Origin: CAWJTN01 sp963845895
Lineage (GTDB): Bacteria; Patescibacteriota; Microgenomatia; UBA1406; GWC2-37-13
DNA length: 64,000 nucleotides
Direction of reading: 5' to 3'
Assembly (NCBI GenBank): GCA_963845895.1
Contig: CAWJTN010000001.1
Location: 372,001-436,000, forward strand
In this document: piece after piece, positions 25,569-33,451 of the stretch
Position numbering within the stretch: the stretch's first letter is position 1
Layout: each line of letters starts with the position of its first letter
Program-made: the position numbers and the translations under genes
The notes under the pieces: model-generated
Databases searched by the model: none
What the model saw: the letters and a program-made list of their open reading frames with translations, nothing else
What the model was told of the DNA's origin: nothing

Positions 25569-26483
25569 TTAACTTTCAATCTTTACTCCCTCTTCATTAT
25601 TTTTAACACTTATAATCTCTCCATTAATATTTTCGATTGCAGATTCAACTTTTTTTCTTTTTTCTTCAGAAACTAAAGCAATCATGCAATCTCCTCCACC
25701 GGCACCAGATAATTTTGCTCCAAAAGCACCAGATGCCATAGCTGCGTTAACCATCTGATCCAATTTTGGTATGCTAACTCCAAGTTTTTGCAAAAGTTCA
25801 TGATTCTCTAGCATCAACTTACCTGTTGTAAAATATTTTTGTTCAACTAAACTTTTCTTTGCTTTTTTGACTAAAATAGCGATTTGCTCAAATATTTTTT
25901 TCATCTCTTCTTTTCTTGAATTAAAAACTTCTGCTACTTTTCTGACATAAAAAGGCGTATCAGCTTTTATTCCTGAATAACCAACAACAAGCGGTAAAGA
26001 ATTAATATTAATCGGTTCAATTATTTTCCCACCAGCTACAAAATATAAAGTTCTACCAAAAGTAGCAGCTGCTAAATCAAATCCCGAGCCCAATCCTTGA
26101 ATCTGCAAATTTATTTTATAACTTAAATTGAAAATTTCTTTTTTTGAAAGTTTGATTTTAAAAAGTTCGCTTAAGTTTTGAATTGTTGCTACGGTAACTG
26201 CGGATGATGAACCCAAACCAACATTATGAGAGAAATCTCCCAGTGTTTTAATCCGGACGTATTTATCTATCTTAAATTTTTTCCTAAAATAAGATATTGT
26301 TTCTAAAACAAATCTGCTTTCTTTTACCTGCAATGCAATAATTTCGTCCTCTTTCCCATCTATTATCTCCGCCTCAACATATAATCTTTTATTCACCGCT
26401 GTCACTATGCAGGGATATCCGTAAACGACCGCATGTTCACCAAAAAGCATCAACTTTCCCGGAGCAGAAGCTTTTATTTTCAT
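25569..26483 (-). CDS. GHMP kinase, probable phosphomevalonate kinase
   Basis: 304 residues. KASAPGKLMLFGEHAVVYG and the ATP loop VGLGSSSAVTVA are mevalonate-kinase-like, but the substrate loop reads IQGLGSGFDLAAATFG. The GSGFDxAxA signature is typical of phosphomevalonate kinases (for example fungal ERG8), whereas mevalonate kinases have PSGxD. KLSGAGGGDCMIAL is the third GHMP motif. The neighbouring kinase has the PSGVD form, so I infer that this gene supplies the phosphomevalonate kinase step; it is much shorter than fungal PMK and close to archaeal ones. It overlaps the upstream kinase by 4 bp. Annotation pipelines would probably call it mevalonate kinase. Confidence 0.75.
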   Translation of the reverse strand: MKIKASAPGKLMLFGEHAVVYGYPCIVTAVNKRLYVEAEIIDGKEDEIIALQVKESRFVLETISYFRKKFKIDKYVRIKTLGDFSHNVGLGSSSAVTVATIQNLSELFKIKLSKKEIFNLSYKINLQIQGLGSGFDLAAATFGRTLYFVAGGKIIEPININSLPLVVGYSGIKADTPFYVRKVAEVFNSRKEEMKKIFEQIAILVKKAKKSLVEQKYFTTGKLMLENHELLQKLGVSIPKLDQMVNAAMASGAFGAKLSGAGGGDCMIALVSEEKRKKVESAIENINGEIISVKNNEEGVKIES

Positions 26484-27418
26484 AATTCTTTTTTCAATCC
26501 TTCATATGATTGTTTAAATTGAAAATAAGGTATTCTTTGTTTTTTACAATATTTTTCCAGCTCTTTTTTTTCATTTGCGTAAAAAAGCAGGAACCCTGAC
26601 CCTTCTTTTTTTCCTCCTGCTCCCGTAACCTTACCAACTCCGTATTTACTTAATTTTTTTAAAAGCATTTCCGTTTTATCTGATACAACTCCCAGCATTT
26701 CCAGATAAATTTCATTATCAAAAATACATTGCTGGAAAAATTTTTTATCTTTTTTAATAAGCGAAACCACCATTCTTTTGGTTGTTTTTTCAACGCCATT
26801 AAAAACTTCCTCGATAAATCTGGCTTTTTTATTGTAATTAATTCCAACTAAATTAACCAGCTCGGCAGTTGATTCTAAAGATCTACCTGTGTCAATAAGA
26901 TATAGTTTTTCTTCAATCTTTTTAGGAATTTTAAAGTTCAAGCATGAAATATTTTTTAAAAACTCAAATTCTTTTCGATAGTAAATTAAACCGCTGTAAC
27001 ATGAAGTAGAAACGTCGACTCCTGATGGATTATTGTGGAAAATTTTTTCGACTTGATAGGCTAAATTATTGATTGCCTCTTTTTCAAAATCTTTTCCAGA
27101 ATAAAATTTCAAGAAAGTTGCAACGCTAGCAACCGATAATGCCGCTGATGAACCTAATCCATATCTTAATGGAATTTCAGATTTAATTCCGAAATTAAAT
27201 TTTTTATCATCACATGCTATCTTTTGTTTTTGTAAATACCTTTTTACTTTTTCCGAAATTAGTGAAATAGTTTTGTCTCTAATGTTTTTATTATCTTCCC
27301 AGATTTTAAATCTCAATCTCAAATCTATTGCTGAAACTAAAGCTGGTTTTCCATAAACAACCGCATGTTCTCCAGATAAAATTACTTTGGCAGGTGCAGA
27401 ATATGTTATATGTTTCAT
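26480..27418 (-). CDS. mvk: Mevalonate kinase
   Basis: 312 residues. TYSAPAKVILSGEHAVVYGKPALVSAIDLRL, ATP loop LRYGLGSSAALSVASV, and FHNNPSGVDVSTSCYSG, the PSGVD form typical of mevalonate kinase. The third GHMP motif is modified: VGKVTGAGGKKEGSGFLLFY. It phosphorylates mevalonate. It lies 10 bp after the DUF35 gene and overlaps the second GHMP kinase by 4 bp, so the two kinases are translationally coupled. Confidence 0.85.
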   Translation of the reverse strand: MKHITYSAPAKVILSGEHAVVYGKPALVSAIDLRLRFKIWEDNKNIRDKTISLISEKVKRYLQKQKIACDDKKFNFGIKSEIPLRYGLGSSAALSVASVATFLKFYSGKDFEKEAINNLAYQVEKIFHNNPSGVDVSTSCYSGLIYYRKEFEFLKNISCLNFKIPKKIEEKLYLIDTGRSLESTAELVNLVGINYNKKARFIEEVFNGVEKTTKRMVVSLIKKDKKFFQQCIFDNEIYLEMLGVVSDKTEMLLKKLSKYGVGKVTGAGGKKEGSGFLLFYANEKKELEKYCKKQRIPYFQFKQSYEGLKKEL

Positions 27419-27428
27419 GTTACATGTT

Positions 27429-27731
27429 CTATGAAATAGGTTTGAACTTTATTCCGTAAGCAATAACTCCCTCATCTGTTCCTTGTCTTACTTTCCTTAA
27501 AATTGCAACAACTTTTTCTCCTATTTTTAACTGGCTTTTATCATAATCAACCAGCTGCCCATAAGTTTTTTCATGGTTTCCAAACTCAACAAGCACAACA
27601 GGATAAGGTGCAAATTTTTTAAAGTCTTTACCGGCGACATGAATATCTGTCCAAGTAATAACTTTGCCGACCATACCTAAATTGTCCCTTATTTCTTTTT
27701 GTCGTCTCCAAATTTTCACTGGTGAAATCAT
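27429..27731 (-). CDS. DUF35 OB-fold protein of the thiolase/HMG-CoA synthase complex, cysteine-less
   Basis: 100 residues. KIWRRQKEIRDNLG is the DUF35 N-terminal helix; VGKVITWTDIHVAG...YPVVLVEFGNHEKTYGQLVD and KIGEKVVAILRKVRQG...GVIAYGIKF form the OB fold. In archaea a DUF35 protein bridges acetoacetyl-CoA thiolase and HMG-CoA synthase into one complex that channels acetoacetyl-CoA. The adjacent thiolase and HMGS genes make the same role likely here. Unlike most family members it has no cysteines, so the rubredoxin-like zinc ribbon is lost. The gap to the thiolase gene is 4 bp. Confidence 0.85.
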   Translation of the reverse strand: MISPVKIWRRQKEIRDNLGMVGKVITWTDIHVAGKDFKKFAPYPVVLVEFGNHEKTYGQLVDYDKSQLKIGEKVVAILRKVRQGTDEGVIAYGIKFKPIS

Positions 27732-27735
27732 AGTT

Positions 27736-28887
27736 TTATATTCCTAATATTGTAACTACTGCCGTTCCTCCGGATCCGCCAACATTATGAGCCAAACCAT
27801 ATCTTATGTTTTTAACCTGCCTATTTTCAGCTCTACCTGATAACTGTAAAAAAACCTCACCTATTTGTTTAATTCCTGTCGCTCCTAAAGGATGTCCTGC
27901 TGCCTTTAAGCCTCCAGAGGTGTTTACTATTAAATTATTATTCGACCCATACATAGTCGATAAATCCTTTATTTTTTTTCCTCCTTCTCCTTTTTTCCAA
28001 AAACCAAGATCTTCCATAGCTAACAATTCAGCAATTGAAAAACAGTCATGAACTTCAGCAACATCAATATCTTTTGTTTTCAACTTAGACGCCTTAAAAG
28101 CTTTTTCTGCCGCAATTTTAGTTGCCAATATCTCGTCTAACCTCTTTCTTTTTTTTAAGGAAATTGTGTCAGTTGCAACTTCAGACGAAAGTACTTTAAC
28201 TTGTGATTTGTTTTTGTTAAAAATTGTTTCATCAGTGCTTAAAACAACAGCCGAAGCTCCATCTGATATTGGAGAACAATCAAGCATCTTTAAAGGATAT
28301 GCTACATAAGGACTTTTTAGAACTTCTTCTATTGATATTTTTCTTCTAAAGTGAGCTTTTTTGTTTAAACTACCATGATAATGATTTTTATAAGAGACAT
28401 AGGCTAAATTTTCTTCTTTATATTTATAAGTATCCAGATAATAATTTGCCAATAATGCATAAAGACCTGGAAAAGTAAGACCTGCCTCTTGTTCTTCTCC
28501 AGAAGCGGCAGAAGCTAAGGCCGAAGTAACTTGTTCAGGAGAATAATCAGTCATTTTTTCAGCTCCCACAACTAGAACTGTTTTTCCAACCCCAGAATCA
28601 AGATATTGTTTTGCCATGTTAAATGCTACCCCACCCGATGCACAAGCAGCTTCTACCCGAAAAACAGGAATATTAACATTTAAAATCTCTGCAATTTTTG
28701 CTGAAGCATGAAGATTATTTTCCAAAACTCCAGCTAACATATTTCCAAAAAAAATTGCATCGATTTGACCTTTTTCTAAATTTGCATCTTTCAGTGCTCC
28801 AGAGATAGCCTCTTCCACAAGATCGAAAAGAGACTTATCCCACAACTCACCAAATTTAGTGGTGTAATAACCAATGACAGAAATCAT
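27736..28887 (-). CDS. Acetyl-CoA acetyltransferase, archaeal SCPx-like thiolase
   Basis: 383 residues. Nucleophile Cys82 in VEAACASGGVAFNMA, the catalytic His in GLKAAGHPLGATGIKQ, and a terminal GLAHNVGGSGGTAVVTIL replacing the CxG motif of bacterial thiolases with HNxGG, the archaeal/SCPx form. It condenses two acetyl-CoA to acetoacetyl-CoA for HMG-CoA synthase. It is flanked by HMGS (1 bp gap) and DUF35 (4 bp), the arrangement seen in archaea. Coexpression and physical complex formation are expected from the family. Confidence 0.93.
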   Translation of the reverse strand: MISVIGYYTTKFGELWDKSLFDLVEEAISGALKDANLEKGQIDAIFFGNMLAGVLENNLHASAKIAEILNVNIPVFRVEAACASGGVAFNMAKQYLDSGVGKTVLVVGAEKMTDYSPEQVTSALASAASGEEQEAGLTFPGLYALLANYYLDTYKYKEENLAYVSYKNHYHGSLNKKAHFRRKISIEEVLKSPYVAYPLKMLDCSPISDGASAVVLSTDETIFNKNKSQVKVLSSEVATDTISLKKRKRLDEILATKIAAEKAFKASKLKTKDIDVAEVHDCFSIAELLAMEDLGFWKKGEGGKKIKDLSTMYGSNNNLIVNTSGGLKAAGHPLGATGIKQIGEVFLQLSGRAENRQVKNIRYGLAHNVGGSGGTAVVTILGI

Positions 28888-28888
28888 T

Positions 28889-29911
28889 TCAAATTATTTC
28901 CATAAATTTTAAATAAGTTGAATAATTAATATACTTTTTACTCTTAATACTTTCTTGAAAATTTTTTCTAACTTTTTTTAAATTTTTAGTAACCTTTAAT
29001 ACAAAGGAATCAGATCCTGCTCCAGAACCGTAAGAAGCTAAAAAAATCAAATCATCTTCTCTAGCAGCATCTAGTACCGCCATCAATCCTATGAGAGCTG
29101 AAGCACTATATGAATTTCCCAACATCTCTACTACTAATGATTTTTCGATTTGTTCTTTCGTAAATCCCAATGACGTCGCGACTTCTCTTGGAAATTTTCC
29201 GTTAGGCATATGAAAAACTGCGAATTTAAAATCTCCAGGCTTTAGATTGGTTTTCTTTAATAAAAGATTTGTTGATTCAATAATATGATGAAAATATGAA
29301 GGTTTACCTGTAAATCTACCACCATGAGAAGGGTAACGTATACCTTCTCTTCTCCAAAAGTCCGGTGTATCTGATGAAAAAGACTCATAATCAATTATCT
29401 CCAAAGCAATATTTTCTTTCCCTAAAAGAAAAGAGGCTGATCCTGACGCAGCGGTATACTCAAGACTATCATGCGGTCTCCCAGTTGACTTATCTGCCGC
29501 AGTAACCAAAGCGTATTTTGTAAAACCGGAATTTATCAGCCCAAGAGATGCTATCATTGCCCCCGTAGCTGCTTTACAGGCAAACTCAGTGTCAAATGCC
29601 AGATAATTTTTTTCGATTCCCAAAAATTCAGCCATAATTGTAGCCGCTGGATTAACGGCATAAGGATGAGTCTCTGAACCAAAGAGTACTAACTTAATAT
29701 TTTTTTTATCTATTTTTATATTAGATAAAGCCATTGAGGCCGATTCAAATCCCATTGTTAAAGAATCTTCATCAAGAGAAGCAACTGTTTTTTCACTAAT
29801 CTTTAACGAACTTATTACATCGGAAGGATTTTTTCCCCAAACTTTTGCAATCTCATCAATTTTTATTCTGTATTTGGGAGTGTAAAAACCGTATGAAACG
29901 ATTCCTATCAT
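28889..29911 (-). CDS. Hydroxymethylglutaryl-CoA synthase, archaeal type
   Basis: 340 residues. GIVSYGFYTPKYRIKIDEIA start, GSETHPYAVNPAA, the catalytic Cys112 in DTEFACKAATGAMIAS, and a FHMPNGKFPREVA block typical of archaeal HMGS rather than the longer bacterial/eukaryotic enzyme. It makes HMG-CoA from acetoacetyl-CoA and acetyl-CoA. It ends 1 bp before the thiolase gene. A repeat-rich gap of 106 bp separates it from HMGR upstream. Confidence 0.93.
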   Translation of the reverse strand: MIGIVSYGFYTPKYRIKIDEIAKVWGKNPSDVISSLKISEKTVASLDEDSLTMGFESASMALSNIKIDKKNIKLVLFGSETHPYAVNPAATIMAEFLGIEKNYLAFDTEFACKAATGAMIASLGLINSGFTKYALVTAADKSTGRPHDSLEYTAASGSASFLLGKENIALEIIDYESFSSDTPDFWRREGIRYPSHGGRFTGKPSYFHHIIESTNLLLKKTNLKPGDFKFAVFHMPNGKFPREVATSLGFTKEQIEKSLVVEMLGNSYSASALIGLMAVLDAAREDDLIFLASYGSGAGSDSFVLKVTKNLKKVRKNFQESIKSKKYINYSTYLKFMEII

Positions 29912-29924
29912 AAAATTAAATCCG

Positions 29925-30017
29925 AAATTCTAATATCGAAAACCGAAACAGATTCAAATTTTAAAAATTCAGATTTTGAACATTGTTTAGAATTTAGTAT
30001 TTAGTGTTTCGAATTTA
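29925..30017. repeat. Degenerate TTTGAA/TTCGAA repeat block between HMGR and HMGS genes
   Basis: The gap is filled by A/T-rich units such as GATTCAAATTTTAAAAATTCAG, ATTTTGAACATT, TAGAATTTAG and TTTCGAATTT. It is the same repeat class that enters coding frames elsewhere in the window. Confidence 0.5.
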
Positions 30018-31118
30018 TTACCTTCCTAACCTCTCATGTACTTTAGCTAAACTTCCTTCTGCTAAGGATGCAAGTAATGATATTTCTCCAGCTAAAACAG
30101 CTCCTGCTAAAACTTCTGCTAGCTCATTTGAAGTTTTTACTCCAATGATAGACAATGCTTCCTGTTTAGTTTTCAATTTTGTTCCTCCACCAACTGTGCC
30201 TAGCATTATTGCAGGTAAATAAACAGAAAAATACAAATCCATATTTTCTAAAACTTTTACAATTGTTATCCCCATACTTCCCTCAACAACATGAGCTAAA
30301 TCCTGTCCGGTAGCAGCAAAAAAGGCTGCAACAATATTTGCAAACTGTGCGTTAAATCCTAAACTTCCGCTCATTGCCGAACCTATCATACACTTAGCTA
30401 GCCAAACATCAAAAATTTTATTAGGAGTTGTTTTTAAGACAACTTTGACTACTTTTTCAGGAATAATTACTTCTGCCCATACCTTAAAACCCCTATTGTC
30501 AATAAAATTTAACCAAGCGGGTTTTTTGTCAATATCAAAATTTCCTGCAATAGACAAACATTTAATTCCGGTCTCTTTTTCTATTAACTCAATGATTTTT
30601 TGAGTTGCTATGGTAACCATATTCATTCCCATGGCGTTCCGGGTATCAAAGTAGAAACGGATGAAAGCATAGTTAGAAACTGTTCTTATGTAGTATTTTT
30701 TGAATTTAAGATGAGTAGATGTTCCTTCGGCCACTTTAGCCAGCAATCGTTCATTTTTCTTTAACCACCTGTAAAACTCTTCTCCCCTTTTTATTGAACC
30801 AGTATAAAAAACTGGCCCTCTTGTTGTCCCAATTTTATGAGAATTAACAAGTGCTCCTCCAGACTCTGTTATCACTTTGCAGCCTCGATTGGCCGACGCA
30901 ACCAGGGCTCCCTCGGTCGTCGCCAAGGGAACGTAATAACTTTGAACTTTGAACTTTGAACTTTGAACTTTTAAAGGTCCTGCGACACCCAATGGTAATG
31001 TAGTCTCACCTATCAAGTTCTCACAATGGATATCTTCCGGATCGTCCACGAAAGCTTGTTTAAGTTTTACCAACTTAATCTTTAGATTTTTTTCCAAAAA
31101 AGAAAGATCTATTCTCAT
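30018..31118 (-). CDS. HMG-CoA reductase, class I
   Basis: 366 residues. ENLIGETTLPLGVAGPL (substrate loop), the catalytic Glu in ATTEGALVASANRG, GMNMVTIAT, the DKKPAWLN segment with the catalytic Lys, the QFANIVAAFFAATGQDLAHVVEGS block, and GTVGGGTKLKTKQEAL. The catalytic His near the C-terminus is in KVHERL. It reduces HMG-CoA to mevalonate with NAD(P)H and is the first gene of the mevalonate run. A TTTGAAC array (30937-30974) adds an SKFKVQS-type peptide exactly between GPLKV and YVPLATTEGAL, close to the active-site Glu, yet the frame is kept. Confidence 0.95.
   Translation of the reverse strand: MRIDLSFLEKNLKIKLVKLKQAFVDDPEDIHCENLIGETTLPLGVAGPLKVQSSKFKVQSYYVPLATTEGALVASANRGCKVITESGGALVNSHKIGTTRGPVFYTGSIKRGEEFYRWLKKNERLLAKVAEGTSTHLKFKKYYIRTVSNYAFIRFYFDTRNAMGMNMVTIATQKIIELIEKETGIKCLSIAGNFDIDKKPAWLNFIDNRGFKVWAEVIIPEKVVKVVLKTTPNKIFDVWLAKCMIGSAMSGSLGFNAQFANIVAAFFAATGQDLAHVVEGSMGITIVKVLENMDLYFSVYLPAIMLGTVGGGTKLKTKQEALSIIGVKTSNELAEVLAGAVLAGEISLLASLAEGSLAKVHERLGR
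30937..30974. repeat. TTTGAAC tandem array inside the HMG-CoA reductase gene
   Basis: Four to five TTTGAAC heptamers in tandem, in frame, next to the catalytic-Glu block. The core is identical to the array in the ligase gene. Confidence 0.85.
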
Positions 31119-31157
31119 AAATATTGAGTCGCATCAAAAAGAAAAATCATTTTATCC

Positions 31158-31787
31158 TTAAATAAAGGGCACTCTAAAGATTTTAAGGTTGTAAAGAAAA
31201 ATTGAATAAGGAATAAAAACGCAAAGGAATAGGATTAAAGAATATATGGTTTTGTAGAAATTCATTTTGCTTGAGAATCTAACCGACAGATAAGTTAAAA
31301 TTATTTTCCAAAATAACAAGCTAACGGAAAAAGTTATATAAAAGATACTAAACGTTTTTCCTAAAAGTGAAAAAGTCCTGGGCGGAGGTATCATAAGATA
31401 TAAGATGGAAGTAGCTGCGAACCAAATGATAGTTGGAAATAATGAATAGGAAAAACCGAAGATAAAACTTGAGATCTCAGCTTTTTTCTTAGAAATCACA
31501 CTAAAAAAATAAAAAAATAAAACCTCTAAAAAAAAATTGAAAAGAAAAACTATAAATGTCAGAGTTGCCGGATATGGTTTATCTCTTAAAAAATAAGCGA
31601 ACTTAAAATATAAAAAAACTAAGAAAAATATAATCAATACTTGAATATAATCAATCTCGGAGCTAATCTTCCTTAGTGTTTTATATGGAGAAAAAATGAG
31701 AAAAAAAAACTGCCTAATTACAATTAAAAAAGAGGATAATATATCAACTGCATAGTTTTTAAAATCCATATTGTAGAAGGCTGGCAA
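31158..31787 (-). CDS. Yip1-like polytopic membrane protein
   Basis: 209 residues with five hydrophobic helices. The N-terminus (VIRQFFFLIFSPYKTLRKIS) resembles the P-x-x-T/F entry of Yip1 domains and GFSYSLFPTIIWFAAT resembles the Yip1 F-x-x-x-P-x-x helix. Family assignment is tentative. It overlaps the small membrane gene upstream by 29 bp and is the last gene of an operon led by an ECF sigma factor, so it may be part of that signalling unit. Function unknown. Confidence 0.55.
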   Translation of the reverse strand: MPAFYNMDFKNYAVDILSSFLIVIRQFFFLIFSPYKTLRKISSEIDYIQVLIIFFLVFLYFKFAYFLRDKPYPATLTFIVFLFNFFLEVLFFYFFSVISKKKAEISSFIFGFSYSLFPTIIWFAATSILYLMIPPPRTFSLLGKTFSIFYITFSVSLLFWKIILTYLSVRFSSKMNFYKTIYSLILFLCVFIPYSIFLYNLKIFRVPFI

Positions 31788-31992
31788 GTCTTACTACTAA
31801 CGTACCAAAAATAAAATACAAAATAATTGCCATGATAAAAGACAGTGGAACTATGTAAATAAAAGGCATTCTTTTAAGAAAACTGGTTAGTCTATGATAG
31901 ATTAAGGTAAGTTTTTCATTTCCAAGATCATTTGGTTCTATTGAGAAAACTTCCTCTAATTTGTTGTGTAATCTATAATTAATAGCTCTCAT
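31759..31992 (-). CDS. Small single-pass membrane protein, candidate anti-sigma factor
   Basis: 77 residues: a charged N-terminal cytoplasmic region (MRAINYRLHNKLEEVFSIEPNDLGN), then one hydrophobic helix (IYIVPLSFIMAIILYFIFGTLVV). It starts 2 bp after the ECF sigma stop. Size, topology and position fit a minimal membrane anti-sigma factor, but no zinc-binding HxxxCxxC motif is present and I recognise no family. The role is inference. Confidence 0.5.
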   Translation of the reverse strand: MRAINYRLHNKLEEVFSIEPNDLGNEKLTLIYHRLTSFLKRMPFIYIVPLSFIMAIILYFIFGTLVVRLASLLQYGF

Positions 31993-31994
31993 AT

Positions 31995-32549
31995 TTATTG
32001 AACTTTTTGAAATACTTTTACAAAGGCTTTTCTTGCTCTAAATATCAAGCTTTCCGTTGCCTTGAAACCTAAAGATAATTTCTCGGCAATATTTGTTACT
32101 TTTTCACCTTCTATATATTTTAGTCTTAAAACTAGTTGGTAATCATTTGGCAATTCTGAAAGTGTTTTTTTTATTTTTCCGTTAAGTTCATTTCTATCAA
32201 TCTCATCATCAATTAAAATCGTTTTTAATCCTTCAACGAAATAAGGAGGTAAAGCTGAAAAAAGAATTTTTTTTATCTTTTTTTTTCTAATTACATCAAT
32301 TACCTTATTTTTAGCTATGGAAAAAAGAAAGGTTTTTAAAGAACACTGGAAATTAAAATCTCTCAAACTTTCTATAAAATCTAGAAAAACATCTTGAGTC
32401 ACTTCCTCTGCTAACTGATAATCCCTTAACTGTCTATTAACGAAATTTAAAATTAAATTCTTATTTTTTTTATAGACTAGCAGTAGAGCTTTTTCGTCTT
32501 TTTTTATAATTCTCTCAATTAGGTTTTTTTCCTCTTCTGATGTTGACAT
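31995..32549 (-). CDS. ECF-family RNA polymerase sigma factor
   Basis: 184 residues. Region 2 is DYQLAEEVTQDVFLDFIESL followed by CSLKTFLFSIAKNKVIDVIRKKK; region 4 is LPNDYQLVLRLKYIEGEKVTNIAEKLSLG...SLIFRARKAF. Regions 1.1 and 3 are missing, as in ECF sigmas. It directs RNA polymerase to a dedicated promoter set, usually under control of a membrane anti-sigma; the next gene is a candidate. It diverges from the DUF4340 gene across 23 bp. A TATAAT lies 9 nt upstream of the ATG, so the operon itself seems to use a housekeeping-type -10. Confidence 0.92.
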   Translation of the reverse strand: MSTSEEEKNLIERIIKKDEKALLLVYKKNKNLILNFVNRQLRDYQLAEEVTQDVFLDFIESLRDFNFQCSLKTFLFSIAKNKVIDVIRKKKIKKILFSALPPYFVEGLKTILIDDEIDRNELNGKIKKTLSELPNDYQLVLRLKYIEGEKVTNIAEKLSLGFKATESLIFRARKAFVKVFQKVQ

Positions 32550-32572
32550 GATGATATAATTATACTTTATCT

Positions 32573-33451
32573 ATGAAACAGAATTCCAGGAGATTAATAA
32601 CATTAATTGTAATTTTTTTAGGTTTGTTTCTTATCCTTTTATTAAAAAGCCAATTTTCGAAATATTTCTCGCAAAAACCCAATCAACCATTTGCTGCAAT
32701 TAACAAGGATCAAGTTTCAGAATTGGATATAGTTAACGATTCTAAAACCATCAAAATAATTAAAAAAAGCCAAGGCTGGGTAATCTCTGGGAAACAAGAC
32801 TATCCGGCTGACATGAGCAGGACTAGCGCGCTACTAGATAACATTATTGCTTTAAAAAAAGGCGATATTGTTTCAACCAACAAGACAAAACAAAAAGATT
32901 TAGGAATAGACAAACAAAAAATAGAAATTAAACAGGCAAACAAAACATATATACTCTACATAGGTAATTCAACGGGTTTATCAAACAATTATGTAAGAGC
33001 CAATCAAGAAAATGAAGTTTTCACCGCTTCTGGTTTTGATGCTGTTTTTTCCCCCGATGATTACAGAGATCTTGGTGTTAATTTTGTAAATGATGTAAAT
33101 AAAATCTCTTCAATTGAAATAAGTTTTGATAACCAAACAACTAAATTAGATAAAAAGGGGAATGACTGGAAAATAGGCAACAAAATCGCCAAAAAAGATA
33201 GGGTTGATTATTTTTTGAACGATTTAAAAACTTTAAAGGCTAACGATTTATTAGCAAACGAGACAAATCTTCTAGAAAACCCTGATTTAACTATAATAGT
33301 TGCAGAAAATAAACAGGAAAAACGCATTAATTTTTTTGTAAAAGATAAGGATAACTACTTTGCTCAATCAACTAACGCCAATTATATTTTCCAAATCGCC
33401 ACAGTCTACGTTGAATCTTTAAAAAAAGAAGAAAAAGATTTCACTGAATAA
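32573..33451 (+). CDS. DUF4340 envelope protein, membrane-anchored
   Basis: 292 residues. An N-terminal membrane anchor (LITLIVIFLGLFLILLL) is followed by the repeating DUF4340 beta pattern (VSELDIVNDSKTIKIIKKSQGWVI; LGIDKQKIEIKQANKTYILYIG). Family members are anchored proteins thought to be extracytoplasmic; molecular function is unknown. The start is supported by a TATACT -10 exactly 6 nt upstream (32561-32566). It ends directly at the stop of the convergent 585-residue gene. Confidence 0.75.
   Translation: MKQNSRRLITLIVIFLGLFLILLLKSQFSKYFSQKPNQPFAAINKDQVSELDIVNDSKTIKIIKKSQGWVISGKQDYPADMSRTSALLDNIIALKKGDIVSTNKTKQKDLGIDKQKIEIKQANKTYILYIGNSTGLSNNYVRANQENEVFTASGFDAVFSPDDYRDLGVNFVNDVNKISSIEISFDNQTTKLDKKGNDWKIGNKIAKKDRVDYFLNDLKTLKANDLLANETNLLENPDLTIIVAENKQEKRINFFVKDKDNYFAQSTNANYIFQIATVYVESLKKEEKDFTE

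Noticed and set aside
30937..30974. Tandem TTTGAAC units as a CRISPR-like array
   Set aside because: Units are contiguous heptamers without spacers and lie in a coding frame; no cas gene is present.
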